DNA of 53,406 nucleotides from Oscillospiraceae bacterium (GCA_017621795.1 JAGASJ010000023.1:1-53406); one strand, 5' to 3'; numbered from the stretch's first letter, positions 7,648 to 16,627 are shown. Translations and numbers: made by a program. Notes: generated by a model not told the origin, from the letters alone.

Positions 7648-8646
7648 TTACACCAATGCGGCGGTGATAATGGCCATTTTGTAGACCTCGTCGGCATTAC
7701 AGCCGCGGGACAGGTCGTTGATGGGTGCGGCCAAGCCCTGCAGAATGGGACCGTAGGCCTCGTAGCCGCCCAAACGCTGAGCGATCTTGTAGCCGATGTT
7801 GCCTGCTTCGATGCAGGGGAAGATGAAGGTGTTGGCGTAGCCTGCCACGGAAGAACCGGGGAACTTCAGCTGACCGACCTCTGGTGCCACAGCGGCATCG
7901 AACTGCATCTCGCCGTCAATAGCCAGGGTGGGATCCATTTCCTTTGCAACGGCGGTGGCATCGTGGCTCAGCTTTACAGTGCCGCCCTTGCCGGAGCCGT
8001 TGGTGGAGAAGCTGAGCATTGCCACCTTGGGATCAATGCCAAATACCTTTGCGGTCTTGGCGGTCTCAATGGCAACCTCGGCCAGCTTCCGCGCGGCGGA
8101 AACCGTTACATTGCCGTCCTTGTCCACACTGTCTTCGTAACTCAGGTTGATGGCGCAGTCGCCCATTGCGAGCTTCTCATCGCCCCGTACCAGAATGAAG
8201 CAGGAGGACACCAGGTTTGCGCCCTTCTTGGTCTTTACCAGCTGCAGTGCGGGACGAACGGTATCAGCGGTGGAGTATGTAGCGCCGCCCAGCAGAGAGT
8301 CGGCATAGCCCATCTTTACCAGCATGGTGCCGAAGTAGTTGCCCTTAGAAAGTGCGGCACGGCACTCATCGGCAGACATCTTGCCCTTGCGCAGCTCTAC
8401 CATCTTCTCTACCATCTCGTCCATGCCGGGGTAGGTGGCGGGGTCCAAAATTTCAACACCGTCAATGTTGAAGCCGCCCTTTGCGGCGTTTTCCTTCACA
8501 ACGTCCACGTTGCCTACCAGCACGGGGGTCAGGAACTTACCCTCGTTCAGACGGGCAGCGGCCTCCAGGATACGGGCATCGTGACCTTCGGTAAAGACAA
8601 TCTTCCGGGGATTGGCCTTCAAAACCTCAATCATTGCATCAAACAT
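7648..8646 (-). CDS. pta: Phosphate acetyltransferase
   Basis: Interconverts acetyl-CoA and acetyl phosphate in the cytosol, the entry to ATP-yielding acetate formation. The 332-residue product matches the single-domain Pta of Firmicutes. Recognisable segments include KIVFTEGHDARILEAA near the N-terminus, YADSLLGGATYSTADTVRPA in the middle and NTFIFPCIEAGNIGYKIAQR near the C-terminus. Start ATG 8646 follows GGAGG by 8 bases; longer forms lack a site. No acetate kinase gene adjoins it. It is driven by a near-consensus promoter divergent from the NfeD/SPFH pair. Confidence 0.96.
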   Translation of the reverse strand: MFDAMIEVLKANPRKIVFTEGHDARILEAAARLNEGKFLTPVLVGNVDVVKENAAKGGFNIDGVEILDPATYPGMDEMVEKMVELRKGKMSADECRAALSKGNYFGTMLVKMGYADSLLGGATYSTADTVRPALQLVKTKKGANLVSSCFILVRGDEKLAMGDCAINLSYEDSVDKDGNVTVSAARKLAEVAIETAKTAKVFGIDPKVAMLSFSTNGSGKGGTVKLSHDATAVAKEMDPTLAIDGEMQFDAAVAPEVGQLKFPGSSVAGYANTFIFPCIEAGNIGYKIAQRLGGYEAYGPILQGLAAPINDLSRGCNADEVYKMAIITAALV

Positions 8647-8705
8647 TGTAAGATTCCTCCATTTATTTGGGCCGCACGAAAGCAAGCCCATATTTTTACA
8701 AATAA

Positions 8706-8734
8706 ATTATACATCATTCTTTCGCTGTGCGCAA
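8706..8734 (-). promoter_or_regulatory. Sigma-A promoter of pta
   Basis: Minus strand: TTGCGC (8729-8734), 17-base spacer, perfect TATAAT (8706-8711). Leader of about 55 bases to the pta start. Confidence 0.8.
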
Positions 8735-8753
8735 CCGTTTTGACAGAATTTTG

Positions 8754-8782
8754 TTGCGTTTTTCAGGGAGTTTTGTTATATT
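8754..8782 (+). promoter_or_regulatory. Probable promoter of the nfeD-qmcA pair
   Basis: TTGCGT (8754-8759), 17-base spacer, TATATT (8777-8782), then about 40 bases to the start codon. A better -35 (TTGACA 8740-8745) has no matching -10. Confidence 0.5.
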
Positions 8783-8828
8783 AGAATTATCCTCTGTCCG
8801 AGGTTACAAAATAAAAGGAGGATTGTGT

Positions 8829-9263
8829 ATGGATCTTGAATCCTATGTTTGGTTTGCCCTGACGGTGGTGTTTATCATTATGGAAGCGGCCACGGTCACC
8901 ATGGTATCCATTTGGTTTGTGGTGGGCGCACTGGCGGCTCTGATCGTGAGCCTTTTGGGCGGCGCGCTGTGGCTGCAGGTTGGGCTGTTTCTGGTGCTTT
9001 CCGCACTGCTTTTGTGGTGCCTGCGTCCGGTGGTCAAAAAGCACTTCACGCCCAAATTGGAAAAAACCAATGTGGACGCTGTGATTGGCTCAGTAGGCCG
9101 TGTAACCGAGCAGATCCGTAATGTGGACGCCTGCGGTCATGTGAAGCTGGGGGCTATGGAATGGGCCGCCCGCAGTACAGACGGCACAACCATCGAAGAG
9201 GGCACACTGGTCCGTGTGGATCGGGTGGAAGGCGTTCGTGTATTTGTCAGTATTCAAAAATAA
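8829..9263 (+). CDS. NfeD-family membrane protein
   Basis: A 144-residue protein with two or three transmembrane helices in the first ~75 residues and a C-terminal OB-fold-like beta domain (about 85-144; GSVGRVTEQI, GTLVRVDRVEGVRVFV). NfeD proteins partner SPFH/stomatin proteins in membrane microdomains, and an SPFH gene follows 12 bases downstream, supporting the call. AAGGAGG precedes ATG 8829. The protease domain of long NfeD forms is absent, so this is the short NfeD1b type. Confidence 0.9.
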   Translation: MDLESYVWFALTVVFIIMEAATVTMVSIWFVVGALAALIVSLLGGALWLQVGLFLVLSALLLWCLRPVVKKHFTPKLEKTNVDAVIGSVGRVTEQIRNVDACGHVKLGAMEWAARSTDGTTIEEGTLVRVDRVEGVRVFVSIQK

Positions 9264-9275
9264 GGAGGAGTAAAA

Positions 9276-10199
9276 ATGTCCGGTATTTATATTATTGTTG
9301 GCCTTGTTGCCATTTTGTTTTTGATCATCATTTCCAATATTCAGGTAGTTCAGCAGTCCAAAGCCTACGTTATTGAACGGCTGGGCGCGTTCCGGGAGGT
9401 ATGGGGCGTCGGCCTGCACTTCAAGGTGCCCTTCATTGACCGTGTGGCCCGCCGTGTAAACCTGAAGGAGCAGGTCCACGACTATCCTCCTCAGCCGGTG
9501 ATCACCAAGGATAACGTTACGATGCAGATCGACACGGTGGTGTATTTCCAAATCACCGACCCCAAGCTGTACTGCTACGGTGTGGAGCAGCCCATGACCG
9601 CCATGGAAACCCTGACCGCCACCACCCTGCGTAACATCATCGGCGACCTGGAGCTGGACCAGACCCTGACCTCCCGCGATGTGATCAACACCAAAATGCG
9701 GGCGATTTTGGATGAGGCCACCGACCCCTGGGGCATTAAGGTCAACCGCGTGGAGCTGAAGAACATTCTGCCGCCCCAAGACATTCAGAGCTCTATGGAA
9801 AAGCAGATGAAGGCAGAGCGTGACCGCCGCCAGGCAATTTTGCAGGCAGAAGGTCAGAAGAAGTCTGCGATTTTGATCGCAGAAGGCGAAAAGGAATCTG
9901 CCATTTTGCGGGCAGATGCGGAGAAGCAGGCCGCCATCTTGAAGGCAGAGGCAGAAAAGCAGGCTGCCATCTTGAAGGCCGACGGTGAAGCGCAGGCCAT
10001 CCGCACCGTTCAGCAGGCTTTGGCAGACTCTATGCAAATGCTGAACGAAAAAGCACCCAACGATCAGGTGATCAAGCTCAAGGCTGTGGAAGCGATGGAA
10101 AAGGTCGCCGACGGCAAGTCTACAAAGATCATCATCCCCAGCCAAATGCAGGGTCTTGTAGGCCTGGCAAACGGCCTGGTAGAGGGCACAAAGGAATAA
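9276..10199 (+). CDS. qmcA: SPFH/band 7 membrane protein (QmcA-like)
   Basis: Membrane-anchored scaffold of the stomatin/prohibitin family, 307 residues. There is one N-terminal helix (about 3-22), then the band-7 domain (AYVIERLGAFREVWGVGLHF to about 200), then a long helical segment with repeating units of the form AILKAEAEKQA (about residues 185-240), expected to form a coiled coil and oligomer contacts. It follows NfeD with 12 bases spacing and its own AAGGAGG. The pair probably organises membrane domains; no client is evident. Confidence 0.92.
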   Translation: MSGIYIIVGLVAILFLIIISNIQVVQQSKAYVIERLGAFREVWGVGLHFKVPFIDRVARRVNLKEQVHDYPPQPVITKDNVTMQIDTVVYFQITDPKLYCYGVEQPMTAMETLTATTLRNIIGDLELDQTLTSRDVINTKMRAILDEATDPWGIKVNRVELKNILPPQDIQSSMEKQMKAERDRRQAILQAEGQKKSAILIAEGEKESAILRADAEKQAAILKAEAEKQAAILKADGEAQAIRTVQQALADSMQMLNEKAPNDQVIKLKAVEAMEKVADGKSTKIIIPSQMQGLVGLANGLVEGTKE

Positions 10200-10205
10200 A
10201 AATCA

Positions 10206-10227
10206 GGGGCGGCACACAGGCCGCCCC
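10206..10227 (+). terminator. Terminator after qmcA (GGGGCGGC module)
   Basis: An 8-bp perfect GC stem (GGGGCGGC/GCCGCCCC, loop ACACAG) sits 6 bases past the qmcA stop. The T-tract is poor (TTG). The identical stem and loop recur at 23263-23284. Confidence 0.6.
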
Positions 10228-10378
10228 TTGCGATACAAATGGACACATTGTGTCATAAATTGATGCTTCGCATCATCATTTTCGCTGTGCTCTATGATTT
10301 GAATCACCCTATAAACAATGCGCGTCAGCGCAATTTATGGCGCAGCCAATTCATGCATTTATGCAATTCATTAAAAAA
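10228..10378. other. Gene-free AT-rich spacer with small palindromes
   Basis: No coding region is evident. It holds short palindromes (GACACATTGTGTC, GATGCTTCGCATC) and an AT-rich run with TTCATGCATTTATGCAATTCATT that resembles the TAATGCAT-type repeats at 21305 and 51207. Confidence 0.4.
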
Positions 10379-10414
10379 GCCATGCACTGCCCTTGAGCAG
10401 TGCGTGGCTTTTTT
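10379..10414. terminator. Bidirectional terminator between qmcA and the MBL lipoprotein gene
   Basis: A 12-bp stem (GCCATGCACTGC with GCAGTGCGTGGC, 6-base loop), with T6 on the right and an A-run on the left. It ends transcription from both convergent genes. Confidence 0.85.
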
Positions 10415-11644
10415 CTATGGTTTACAAGCGCCGCAGGGAGAATAGCCATCAGCAATCAGGCTTTCTCTGCTGCCAAAGTAATCCTTCCTGTTTTGCGTGC
10501 TGATCTTTTGTGCAGACCCACAGGAGGGGTAATGGAACTTTAAGCTGTTGGTATTGAGCACATAGTTCGTACCCGCTGCTTCCGGCGGCTGAGTGTCATT
10601 TGGCACCACAGCAGGCGGGTCGGTGGGTTCGGGGGTGCTGACATCGTTGCGGGAGACCCGATAGGTAACGGTCTGCCCGTTGGAGGTAAAGAAGATATCG
10701 CCCTGCAGATCTGTGCGCAGAATGGTTGCGCCTGCGTCCTGCAGACGGCTGACCACTTCATCGTGGGGATGCCCGTAGGAGTTATTTTTACCGCAGGAGA
10801 TCACCGCGTATTGGGGCATAACGTTCCATATAAATTGGTAGCCGGAGGAGGTGGAAGAGCCGTGATGCCCCACCTTCAGCACGGTTGAGCCCAAGGGTGC
10901 GCCGCTTCCGATGATGGCCTGCTCTGTTTCGTATTCCGCATCCCCTGTAAACAAAAAGGAGGTTGCGCCGTACACCACCCGTAAAACGATGGATGAATTG
11001 TTGGTGTCGGCAGAGGTATTGACCGCCAAAACGGTGCAGGTGGCATCTCCCAAGGAGAAGGTCTGCCCCTTATGGGGAACGGTAATGGAAGCACCCTGCC
11101 TTTGCACGGTTTTGACGAAGTTATTGAAGGACTTGCTGTCGTAAGCGGTAACGGGACACAGCACCGTTTCTGCCGAGGCGTAGCTCAGCGCGCCGGAAAG
11201 ACCGCCTACGTGGTCTTCGTGGGCGTGGGTCGCCACGACATAATCCAAATGCTTAATCCCGTTGTTTTTCAGAAAGGCGTACATGAGATTGGAATCGTCG
11301 GCGTTGCCGCCGTCAATGAGCATTGCTTCGCTGCCGCACAGCACCAGCGCCGCATCTGCCTGCCCCACGTCGATGAAGTAGACCCGCAGACCGCCCATGA
11401 CCGGATTTTCTGCCGGCTTGGTGGTATCCGGCACGATGGGAATGGTGTCCGGTGGGACGGGGTATTGGGTCCCGTCAATGATCGGCGCTTCCGTGGGTGC
11501 CTGGGTGACAAGCTCCTCGGTGGGTGCCTGGGTCGTGATGATTTCACCTTCCGTGGTGACCGGTGCGGGGCTTTCTACGCCACCACAGCCGCCCAGGATC
11601 ACACACAGCAAAAGCAGCAGCGCCCATAATTTGCGTAAATTCAT
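10415..11644 (-). CDS. Secreted metallo-beta-lactamase-fold lipoprotein (ComEC C-terminal-like)
   Basis: A 409-residue protein with lipobox LGGC (Cys20), a Thr/Pro-rich linker with repeated TQAPTE units (to about 85), and a metallo-beta-lactamase domain with HAHEDH at 140-145 and a later HHGSSTSSG. This fold, in the ComEC/Rec2 competence subfamily, usually cuts phosphodiesters, so an extracellular nuclease or phosphodiesterase is likely. The C-terminal ~45 residues (NTNSLKFHYPSC ... GYSPCGACKP) are a small cysteine motif of the Ada zinc-binding-like type seen in secreted clostridial nucleases. Its start is 4 bases after the capG stop, so it is the last gene of the sugar-nucleotide operon, an odd pairing. 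Confidence 0.85.
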   Translation of the reverse strand: MNLRKLWALLLLLCVILGGCGGVESPAPVTTEGEIITTQAPTEELVTQAPTEAPIIDGTQYPVPPDTIPIVPDTTKPAENPVMGGLRVYFIDVGQADAALVLCGSEAMLIDGGNADDSNLMYAFLKNNGIKHLDYVVATHAHEDHVGGLSGALSYASAETVLCPVTAYDSKSFNNFVKTVQRQGASITVPHKGQTFSLGDATCTVLAVNTSADTNNSSIVLRVVYGATSFLFTGDAEYETEQAIIGSGAPLGSTVLKVGHHGSSTSSGYQFIWNVMPQYAVISCGKNNSYGHPHDEVVSRLQDAGATILRTDLQGDIFFTSNGQTVTYRVSRNDVSTPEPTDPPAVVPNDTQPPEAAGTNYVLNTNSLKFHYPSCGSAQKISTQNRKDYFGSRESLIADGYSPCGACKP

Positions 11645-11648
11645 ATTG

Positions 11649-12833
11649 TTATTTCTTTCTCCAAACCATCTTGTTGACTACACCGGTATAGGACTGGATC
11701 AATTTTACCACCTTGGTAGACACATTTTCGTCTACATAGTCTGCCACAGGAATGCCGTGGTCACCGTTTTGGTGCATCTGTACCGCGGTGTCTACCGCCT
11801 GCAGAAGGCTCTTTTCGTCAATACCCGCCAGCACAAAGCAAGCCTTGTCCAGTGCCTCGGGACGCTCGGTGGAGGTGCGGATGCAGACCGCAGGGAAGGG
11901 GTGTCCCACAGAGGTGAAGAAGCTGCTTTCCTCCGGCAGTGTGCCGGAATCGGATACACAGCAAAATGCATTCATCTGCAGACAGTTATAGTCGTGGAAG
12001 CCCAGGGGCTCATTCATCCGCACCCGGGAATCCAGCCGGAAGCCGGTGGCCTGCAGACGGTTACGGGAACGGGGATGGCAGGAGTACAAAACGGGCATAT
12101 CGTACTTTCGGGCCATTTCGTTGATGGCATTAAAGAGGCTGAAGAAATTTTCCTCTGTGTCGATATTCTCCTCCCGATGGGCAGACAGCAGAATGTACTT
12201 GCCCTTCTGAAGCCCCAGTCGGGTATGCACGTCGCTTTCCCGGATCTCCTGCAGATTGTTCTGCAAAACCTCTGCCATAGGGGAGCCGGTCACATATACC
12301 CGTTCTTTGGGCAGGCCGCATTCGTGGAGGTACTTGCGGGCGTGCTCGGAATAGGCCAGATTCACATCGGAAATAATGTCCACAATGCGGCGGTTGGTCT
12401 CTTCCGGCAGGCACTCATCCTTACAGCGGTTGCCGGCCTCCATGTGGAAGATGGGAATATGCAGGCGCTTGGCTGCAATGGCAGACAGGCAGGAGTTGGT
12501 ATCTCCCAGGATCAGCAGAGCATCCGGCTTCGTGGCCACCATCAGCTTATAGGCGCAATTGATGATATTGCCGACGGTTGCGCCCAAATCGTCGCCCACC
12601 GCATTCATATAGACCTCCGGGTCCTTCAGCTTCAGATCCCGAAAGAAGATGCCGTTTAGGGTGTAGTCATAGTTTTGACCGGTGTGGGCCAAAATGCAGT
12701 CAAAGTACTGACGGCATTTGTTGATGGTGGCGGCCAGCCGAATGATCTCGGGACGGGTGCCTACGATAATGAGCAGCTTCAGCTTGCCGTTGTTCTGAAA
12801 AGAAATGTCGCTGTAGTCGAGTTTCATATCCAT
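11649..12833 (-). CDS. capG: UDP-N-acetylglucosamine 2-epimerase-type enzyme (CapG/WbjD)
   Basis: The non-hydrolysing 2-epimerase fold (WecB family), 394 residues; segments LIIVGTRPEIIRLA, LAHTGQNYDYTLN and HMEAGNRCKDECLPEETNRR are diagnostic. Next to CapE and CapF it should catalyse the last epimerisation giving UDP-N-acetyl-L-fucosamine. The plain WecB reaction (UDP-ManNAc) is the alternative, but the neighbours favour the FucNAc pathway. The capF stop and this start overlap as TAATG, and AGGTGG serves as the ribosome site, so the genes are translationally coupled. Confidence 0.9.
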   Translation of the reverse strand: MDMKLDYSDISFQNNGKLKLLIIVGTRPEIIRLAATINKCRQYFDCILAHTGQNYDYTLNGIFFRDLKLKDPEVYMNAVGDDLGATVGNIINCAYKLMVATKPDALLILGDTNSCLSAIAAKRLHIPIFHMEAGNRCKDECLPEETNRRIVDIISDVNLAYSEHARKYLHECGLPKERVYVTGSPMAEVLQNNLQEIRESDVHTRLGLQKGKYILLSAHREENIDTEENFFSLFNAINEMARKYDMPVLYSCHPRSRNRLQATGFRLDSRVRMNEPLGFHDYNCLQMNAFCCVSDSGTLPEESSFFTSVGHPFPAVCIRTSTERPEALDKACFVLAGIDEKSLLQAVDTAVQMHQNGDHGIPVADYVDENVSTKVVKLIQSYTGVVNKMVWRKK

Positions 12834-14035
12834 TATTCTACCACCTCGAAAAACGTGTCGGGCTTTTGCGGGTCAAAACGCTCGTTGGCCCACATCACCG
12901 TGATGAGATCCTGCGTTTCGGACAGGTTAATGATATTGTGGGTGTAGCCGGGAAGCATGTGCACCGCCTGGATGCGCTCACCGGATACCCGGTACTCCAG
13001 CACTTGATCGGTGCCGATTTTGCGCATCTGGATCAGACCTGTACCGGAGACCACAATAAAAAACTCCCATTTGGTATGATGCCAGTGCTGCCCCTTGGTA
13101 ATGCCGGGCTTGGAGATATTCACACTGAATTGCCCGCATTTTTCTGTTTTCACTAGCTCTGTAAAGCTGCCGCGGGCATCCTGGTTCATTTTCAGATCAA
13201 AAATGACTTTTTCTTCCGGCAGATAGCTCAGGAAGGTGGAATACAGCTTTTTGGCGAAGCTGCCGTCGGGAATTTCTGGCATCATCAGGGTTTGCGGCTG
13301 TGCCTTAAAACTGTTCAGCAGATCCACGATCTGACCCAGTGTCACCTTATGGCTGACCGGGGCGGCACAGTAACGGCCGTCTTGCTGCAGCAGGGTATCC
13401 ACGCCCTCAAATTCGCAGTGGTGCTCCTTGCCCTCCAAAGCGTCCAGCATTTCTGCTACCAGATCGTCGATGTACAAAAGCTCCAAACCGATATTGGGGT
13501 CGCTGACGGTGATGGGCAGGTCGTTTGCCATATTATGGCAGAAGGTGGCAACGGCACTGTTGTAATTGGGGCGGCACCACTTGCCGAACAGATTGGGGAA
13601 GCGATAGATCAGCACCTTTGCGCCGGTCTCTTCCGCATAACGGAAAAACAGCTCCTCGCCGGCCTTCTTGCTCTTGCCGTACTCTCCATCGGCATAGCGG
13701 CCCACCAAAGTGGCCTGAATGGAGGACGACAGCATTACAGGGCAGGTGTTGTTGTATTTTTTCAGGGTGCTGAGCAGGGTGGAGGCAAAGCCAAAATTGC
13801 CCTGCATAAACTCCTCCCGGTTCTTTGGACGGTTTACGCCTGCCAGGTTGAACACAAAGTCTGCATTTTTACAGCCTTCCTCCAGCACCGTCTCAGGAGA
13901 GTCGATATCATAAAGATAAAGCGTGCCGATAGATAAATTGGGGCGGGTGCGGTCGGTACCGTTTTTCAGGCACTGCAGTGCCGCGGTCAGGTTTTTACCC
14001 ACAAAGCCGGCGGCACCGGTGATGAGAATGTTCAT
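12833..14035 (-). CDS. capF: Bifunctional epimerase/reductase for UDP-L-FucNAc (CapF/WbjC)
   Basis: A two-domain enzyme, 400 residues: an N-terminal short-chain dehydrogenase (ITGAAGFVGKNL at the NAD(P)-binding loop; residues 1 to ~260) and a C-terminal cupin (about 280-400; QHWHHTKWEFFIVVSG carrying metal-binding histidines). In Staphylococcus CapF the cupin does C3 epimerisation and the reductase domain reduces C4 with NADPH. Domain order and length match. Flanked by capE (3 bases upstream) and capG (1-base overlap). Confidence 0.93.
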   Translation of the reverse strand: MNILITGAAGFVGKNLTAALQCLKNGTDRTRPNLSIGTLYLYDIDSPETVLEEGCKNADFVFNLAGVNRPKNREEFMQGNFGFASTLLSTLKKYNNTCPVMLSSSIQATLVGRYADGEYGKSKKAGEELFFRYAEETGAKVLIYRFPNLFGKWCRPNYNSAVATFCHNMANDLPITVSDPNIGLELLYIDDLVAEMLDALEGKEHHCEFEGVDTLLQQDGRYCAAPVSHKVTLGQIVDLLNSFKAQPQTLMMPEIPDGSFAKKLYSTFLSYLPEEKVIFDLKMNQDARGSFTELVKTEKCGQFSVNISKPGITKGQHWHHTKWEFFIVVSGTGLIQMRKIGTDQVLEYRVSGERIQAVHMLPGYTHNIINLSETQDLITVMWANERFDPQKPDTFFEVVE

Positions 14036-14038
14036 ATT

Positions 14039-15082
14039 TTAAGCCTCCCGGGCAGCCAATTCATCGCGGATGTAGGAAAGGCAGAGCAGCTTTTGCTGTA
14101 CCTGCTCCACAGTTAAAAGCTGGGTGTTGCCGGAATTAAATTCGGTAAGGGTATTACGCTCTGTGTCGCCCTTTTCCATAAACTTATCGTAGTTCAGATC
14201 CCGCTTGTCGGAGGGCACACGGTAGAAGTTACCCAGATCCTGCGCGTGGGCACATTCCTCGTTGGTCAGCAGGGTCTCGTACATTTTTTCACCGTGACGG
14301 ATACCGATGACCCGAATCTCGTGACCGGGGGCAAACAGACCGGTGACTGCTTTTGCCAGGGTCTCGATGGTACAGGCCGGTGCTTTCTGCACCAAAATAT
14401 CACCGCTGATGCCGTTTTCAAAGGCAAACAGCACCAGATCCACTGCCTCATCCAAAGACATAATAAAGCGGGTCATAGAGGGGTCTGTGATGGTGATGGG
14501 ATTGCCCGCCTTGATTTGATCGATCCACAGAGGGATGACCGAGCCACGGGAGCACATCACGTTGCCGTAACGGGTACAGCAGATCTTGGTCTGCTCCGGT
14601 GCCACGGTGCGGCTTTTTGCCACGATCACCTTTTCCATCATGGCCTTGGAGGTACCCATGGCGTTAACAGGGTAGGCGGCCTTGTCGGTAGACAGGCACA
14701 CCACATTTTTGACCCCTGCATCAATGGCGGCAGTCAGCACATTGTCGGTGCCGATCACGTTGGTCTTTACCGCCTCCATGGGGAAAAATTCGCAGGAGGG
14801 CACTTGCTTCAGTGCGGCGGCGTGGAAAATATAGTCGACGCCGTGCATGGCGTTTTTCACGGAAGCCAGATCCCGCACGTCACCGATAAAAAACTTGATC
14901 TTGCCTGCAACATCCGGCATTTTTGCCTGAAATTCGTGCCGCATATCGTCCTGCTTCTTCTCGTCCCGGGAGAAGATGCGGATCTCGCCGATATCGGTCT
15001 GCAGAAAGCGGTTTAATACGGCATTGCCGAAAGAGCCGGTACCACCGGTGATCATCAGGGTCTTGTTTGCAAATACAGACAT
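14039..15082 (-). CDS. capE: UDP-GlcNAc 4,6-dehydratase/5-epimerase (CapE/WbjB)
   Basis: First enzyme of UDP-L-FucNAc synthesis, 347 residues, of the short-chain dehydrogenase family. It has the nucleotide loop ITGGTGSFG and STDKAAYPVNAMGTSKAMME, where the usual YxxxK is MxxxK, as known for CapE. The start ATG 15082 follows GGAGG. First gene of the capE-capF-capG-MBL operon, with a consensus promoter at 15200-15228 and a leader of ~110 bases. No flippase, polymerase or chain-length gene of a capsule locus is adjacent. Confidence 0.94.
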   Translation of the reverse strand: MSVFANKTLMITGGTGSFGNAVLNRFLQTDIGEIRIFSRDEKKQDDMRHEFQAKMPDVAGKIKFFIGDVRDLASVKNAMHGVDYIFHAAALKQVPSCEFFPMEAVKTNVIGTDNVLTAAIDAGVKNVVCLSTDKAAYPVNAMGTSKAMMEKVIVAKSRTVAPEQTKICCTRYGNVMCSRGSVIPLWIDQIKAGNPITITDPSMTRFIMSLDEAVDLVLFAFENGISGDILVQKAPACTIETLAKAVTGLFAPGHEIRVIGIRHGEKMYETLLTNEECAHAQDLGNFYRVPSDKRDLNYDKFMEKGDTERNTLTEFNSGNTQLLTVEQVQQKLLCLSYIRDELAAREA

Positions 15083-15199
15083 AGGTTATTCCTCCGAAAT
15101 GACTTTGATATACTTTAGCTGTGGATGAGAAATTGGGAAGAAGCAGATTTTTCCACTTCCGCTTCATCAAAAGCCCGCACTTTCCGATTATCAACCTTT

Positions 15200-15228
15200 A
15201 GTATATAACAAAATGTCCGCCTTTTCAA
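15200..15228 (-). promoter_or_regulatory. Sigma-A promoter of the capEFG operon
   Basis: Minus strand: TTGAAA (15223-15228), 17-base spacer, TATACT (15200-15205). The transcript would have a leader of about 110 bases before capE. Confidence 0.75.
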
Positions 15229-15266
15229 CCCCCAATATAAATTAAGGTATCTACAGTATTTGGGAC

Positions 15267-15295
15267 TTGCTCTGCCACTTGAAAGATGCTATAAT
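15267..15295 (+). promoter_or_regulatory. Sigma-A promoter of the MFS-GH2-ATP-grasp-MATE operon
   Basis: TTGCTC (15267-15272), 17-base spacer, perfect TATAAT (15290-15295). It lies back to back with the capE promoter, about 40 bases between the two -35 boxes. Confidence 0.7.
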
Positions 15296-15327
15296 AAAAA
15301 TCTAAAATGGGGAAGGATGGCGAAACG

Positions 15328-16626
15328 ATGCATAAAACCAAATTATCCCGAAAATTTTGGCTGGCCCTGGTGATCTTCTCCCTGGTGGGGCAGGTGGCCT
15401 GGGTGGTAGAGAATATGTACCTGAACGTGTTCATCTACAAAATGTTTCAGGCCGACGCAAAAAGCATTTCATTTATGGTTGCCGCCTCTGCGGTATCCGC
15501 CACGGTCACTACCATTTTTGTAGGTGCGCTGTCGGATAAGATTGGTAAGCGCAAGCTGTTTATTTGCGCAGGCTACATTTTGTGGGGCGTGTCCATTTTG
15601 TGCTTCGGTCTGATTCGGACGGATGTTTTAAAAGGGCTGTTTCCCCATGCGGTGTCTGCCGCCTCTGTGGGTGTGACACTGGTGATCATCCTCGACTGCG
15701 TTATGACCTTCTTCGGTTCTGCGGCCAACGATGCCTGCTTTAACGCCTGGTTGACCGACTCCACCGACCAAACAAACCGTGGCAGTGCGGAGGGCATCAA
15801 TGCCATGATGCCGCTTTTGGCCATTTTGGTGGTGTTCGGCGGCTTTATGGGGCTCAATCAGGACCTGCCGGAGAGCTGGACCGTCATTTTCTCCGTGATC
15901 GGCGGCGGGGTGTTGGTAATGGGCATTTTGGGCTTCTTTTTGATCGAAGAGCCCCCTGTCAACAATGCTGAAAACACCCATTATTTTAAAAATCTGATCT
16001 ACGGCTTCCGTCCCAAGGTGATTCGGGAGCATCCCAAATATTATTTGACCTTACTGGCTTATGCGGTTTTCGGCATCTCCATCAACATCTTTATGCCCTA
16101 TTTGATTCTGTACTACGAAAAGGGCTTGGGAATGACCGACTATGTACTGGTTTTTGCCCCGGCTATTTTGCTGGCGGCGGTGTTTACCGCCCTGTACGGA
16201 CGGGTATATGACCGCAAGGGCTTCCGGGTTGCCGTGCTGCCGGCAATGGGCCTTTTGATCGCAGGCTACGGGGTGCTGTATTTTACCCGGCAGACCGCAA
16301 CGGTGTTCATCGGCACAGTGCTGATGCTGTGCGGCTATTTATCAGGTATGGCAGTATTCGGTGCCATGCTGCGGGACCATACGCCCCAAAACAAGGCGGG
16401 GATGTTCCAGGGTCAGCGCATCATCGGGCAGGTGCTCCTTCCCGGGGTCATCGGTCCGGCCATCGGCGCGGCGGTACTGCAAGGTGCGCAGGTCATAAGA
16501 AATTCCGACGGCACAGAATCCTTCCTGCCCAATGCGCGGATCTTTGCTGCCGCATTGGCAGTGGCACTTTTGGTATTCGTGGCACTGATCCCTCTGGTGA
16601 AAAAACCGGTAAAAGTGAGTGAATAG
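15328..16626 (+). CDS. MFS transporter, probably for a sugar or glycoside
   Basis: A 432-residue integral membrane protein with about 12 hydrophobic segments and the loop motif GALSDKIGKRK between helices 2 and 3. The second half carries GRVYDRKGFRV in the equivalent position. It is followed by a GH2 glycosidase gene one base later, so a glycoside substrate is likely; direction of transport is not evident. ATG 15328 is preferred: GGAAGG lies upstream, whereas the alternative ATG 15307 has no site. Confidence 0.85.
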   Translation: MHKTKLSRKFWLALVIFSLVGQVAWVVENMYLNVFIYKMFQADAKSISFMVAASAVSATVTTIFVGALSDKIGKRKLFICAGYILWGVSILCFGLIRTDVLKGLFPHAVSAASVGVTLVIILDCVMTFFGSAANDACFNAWLTDSTDQTNRGSAEGINAMMPLLAILVVFGGFMGLNQDLPESWTVIFSVIGGGVLVMGILGFFLIEEPPVNNAENTHYFKNLIYGFRPKVIREHPKYYLTLLAYAVFGISINIFMPYLILYYEKGLGMTDYVLVFAPAILLAAVFTALYGRVYDRKGFRVAVLPAMGLLIAGYGVLYFTRQTATVFIGTVLMLCGYLSGMAVFGAMLRDHTPQNKAGMFQGQRIIGQVLLPGVIGPAIGAAVLQGAQVIRNSDGTESFLPNARIFAAALAVALLVFVALIPLVKKPVKVSE

Positions 16627-16627
16627 T

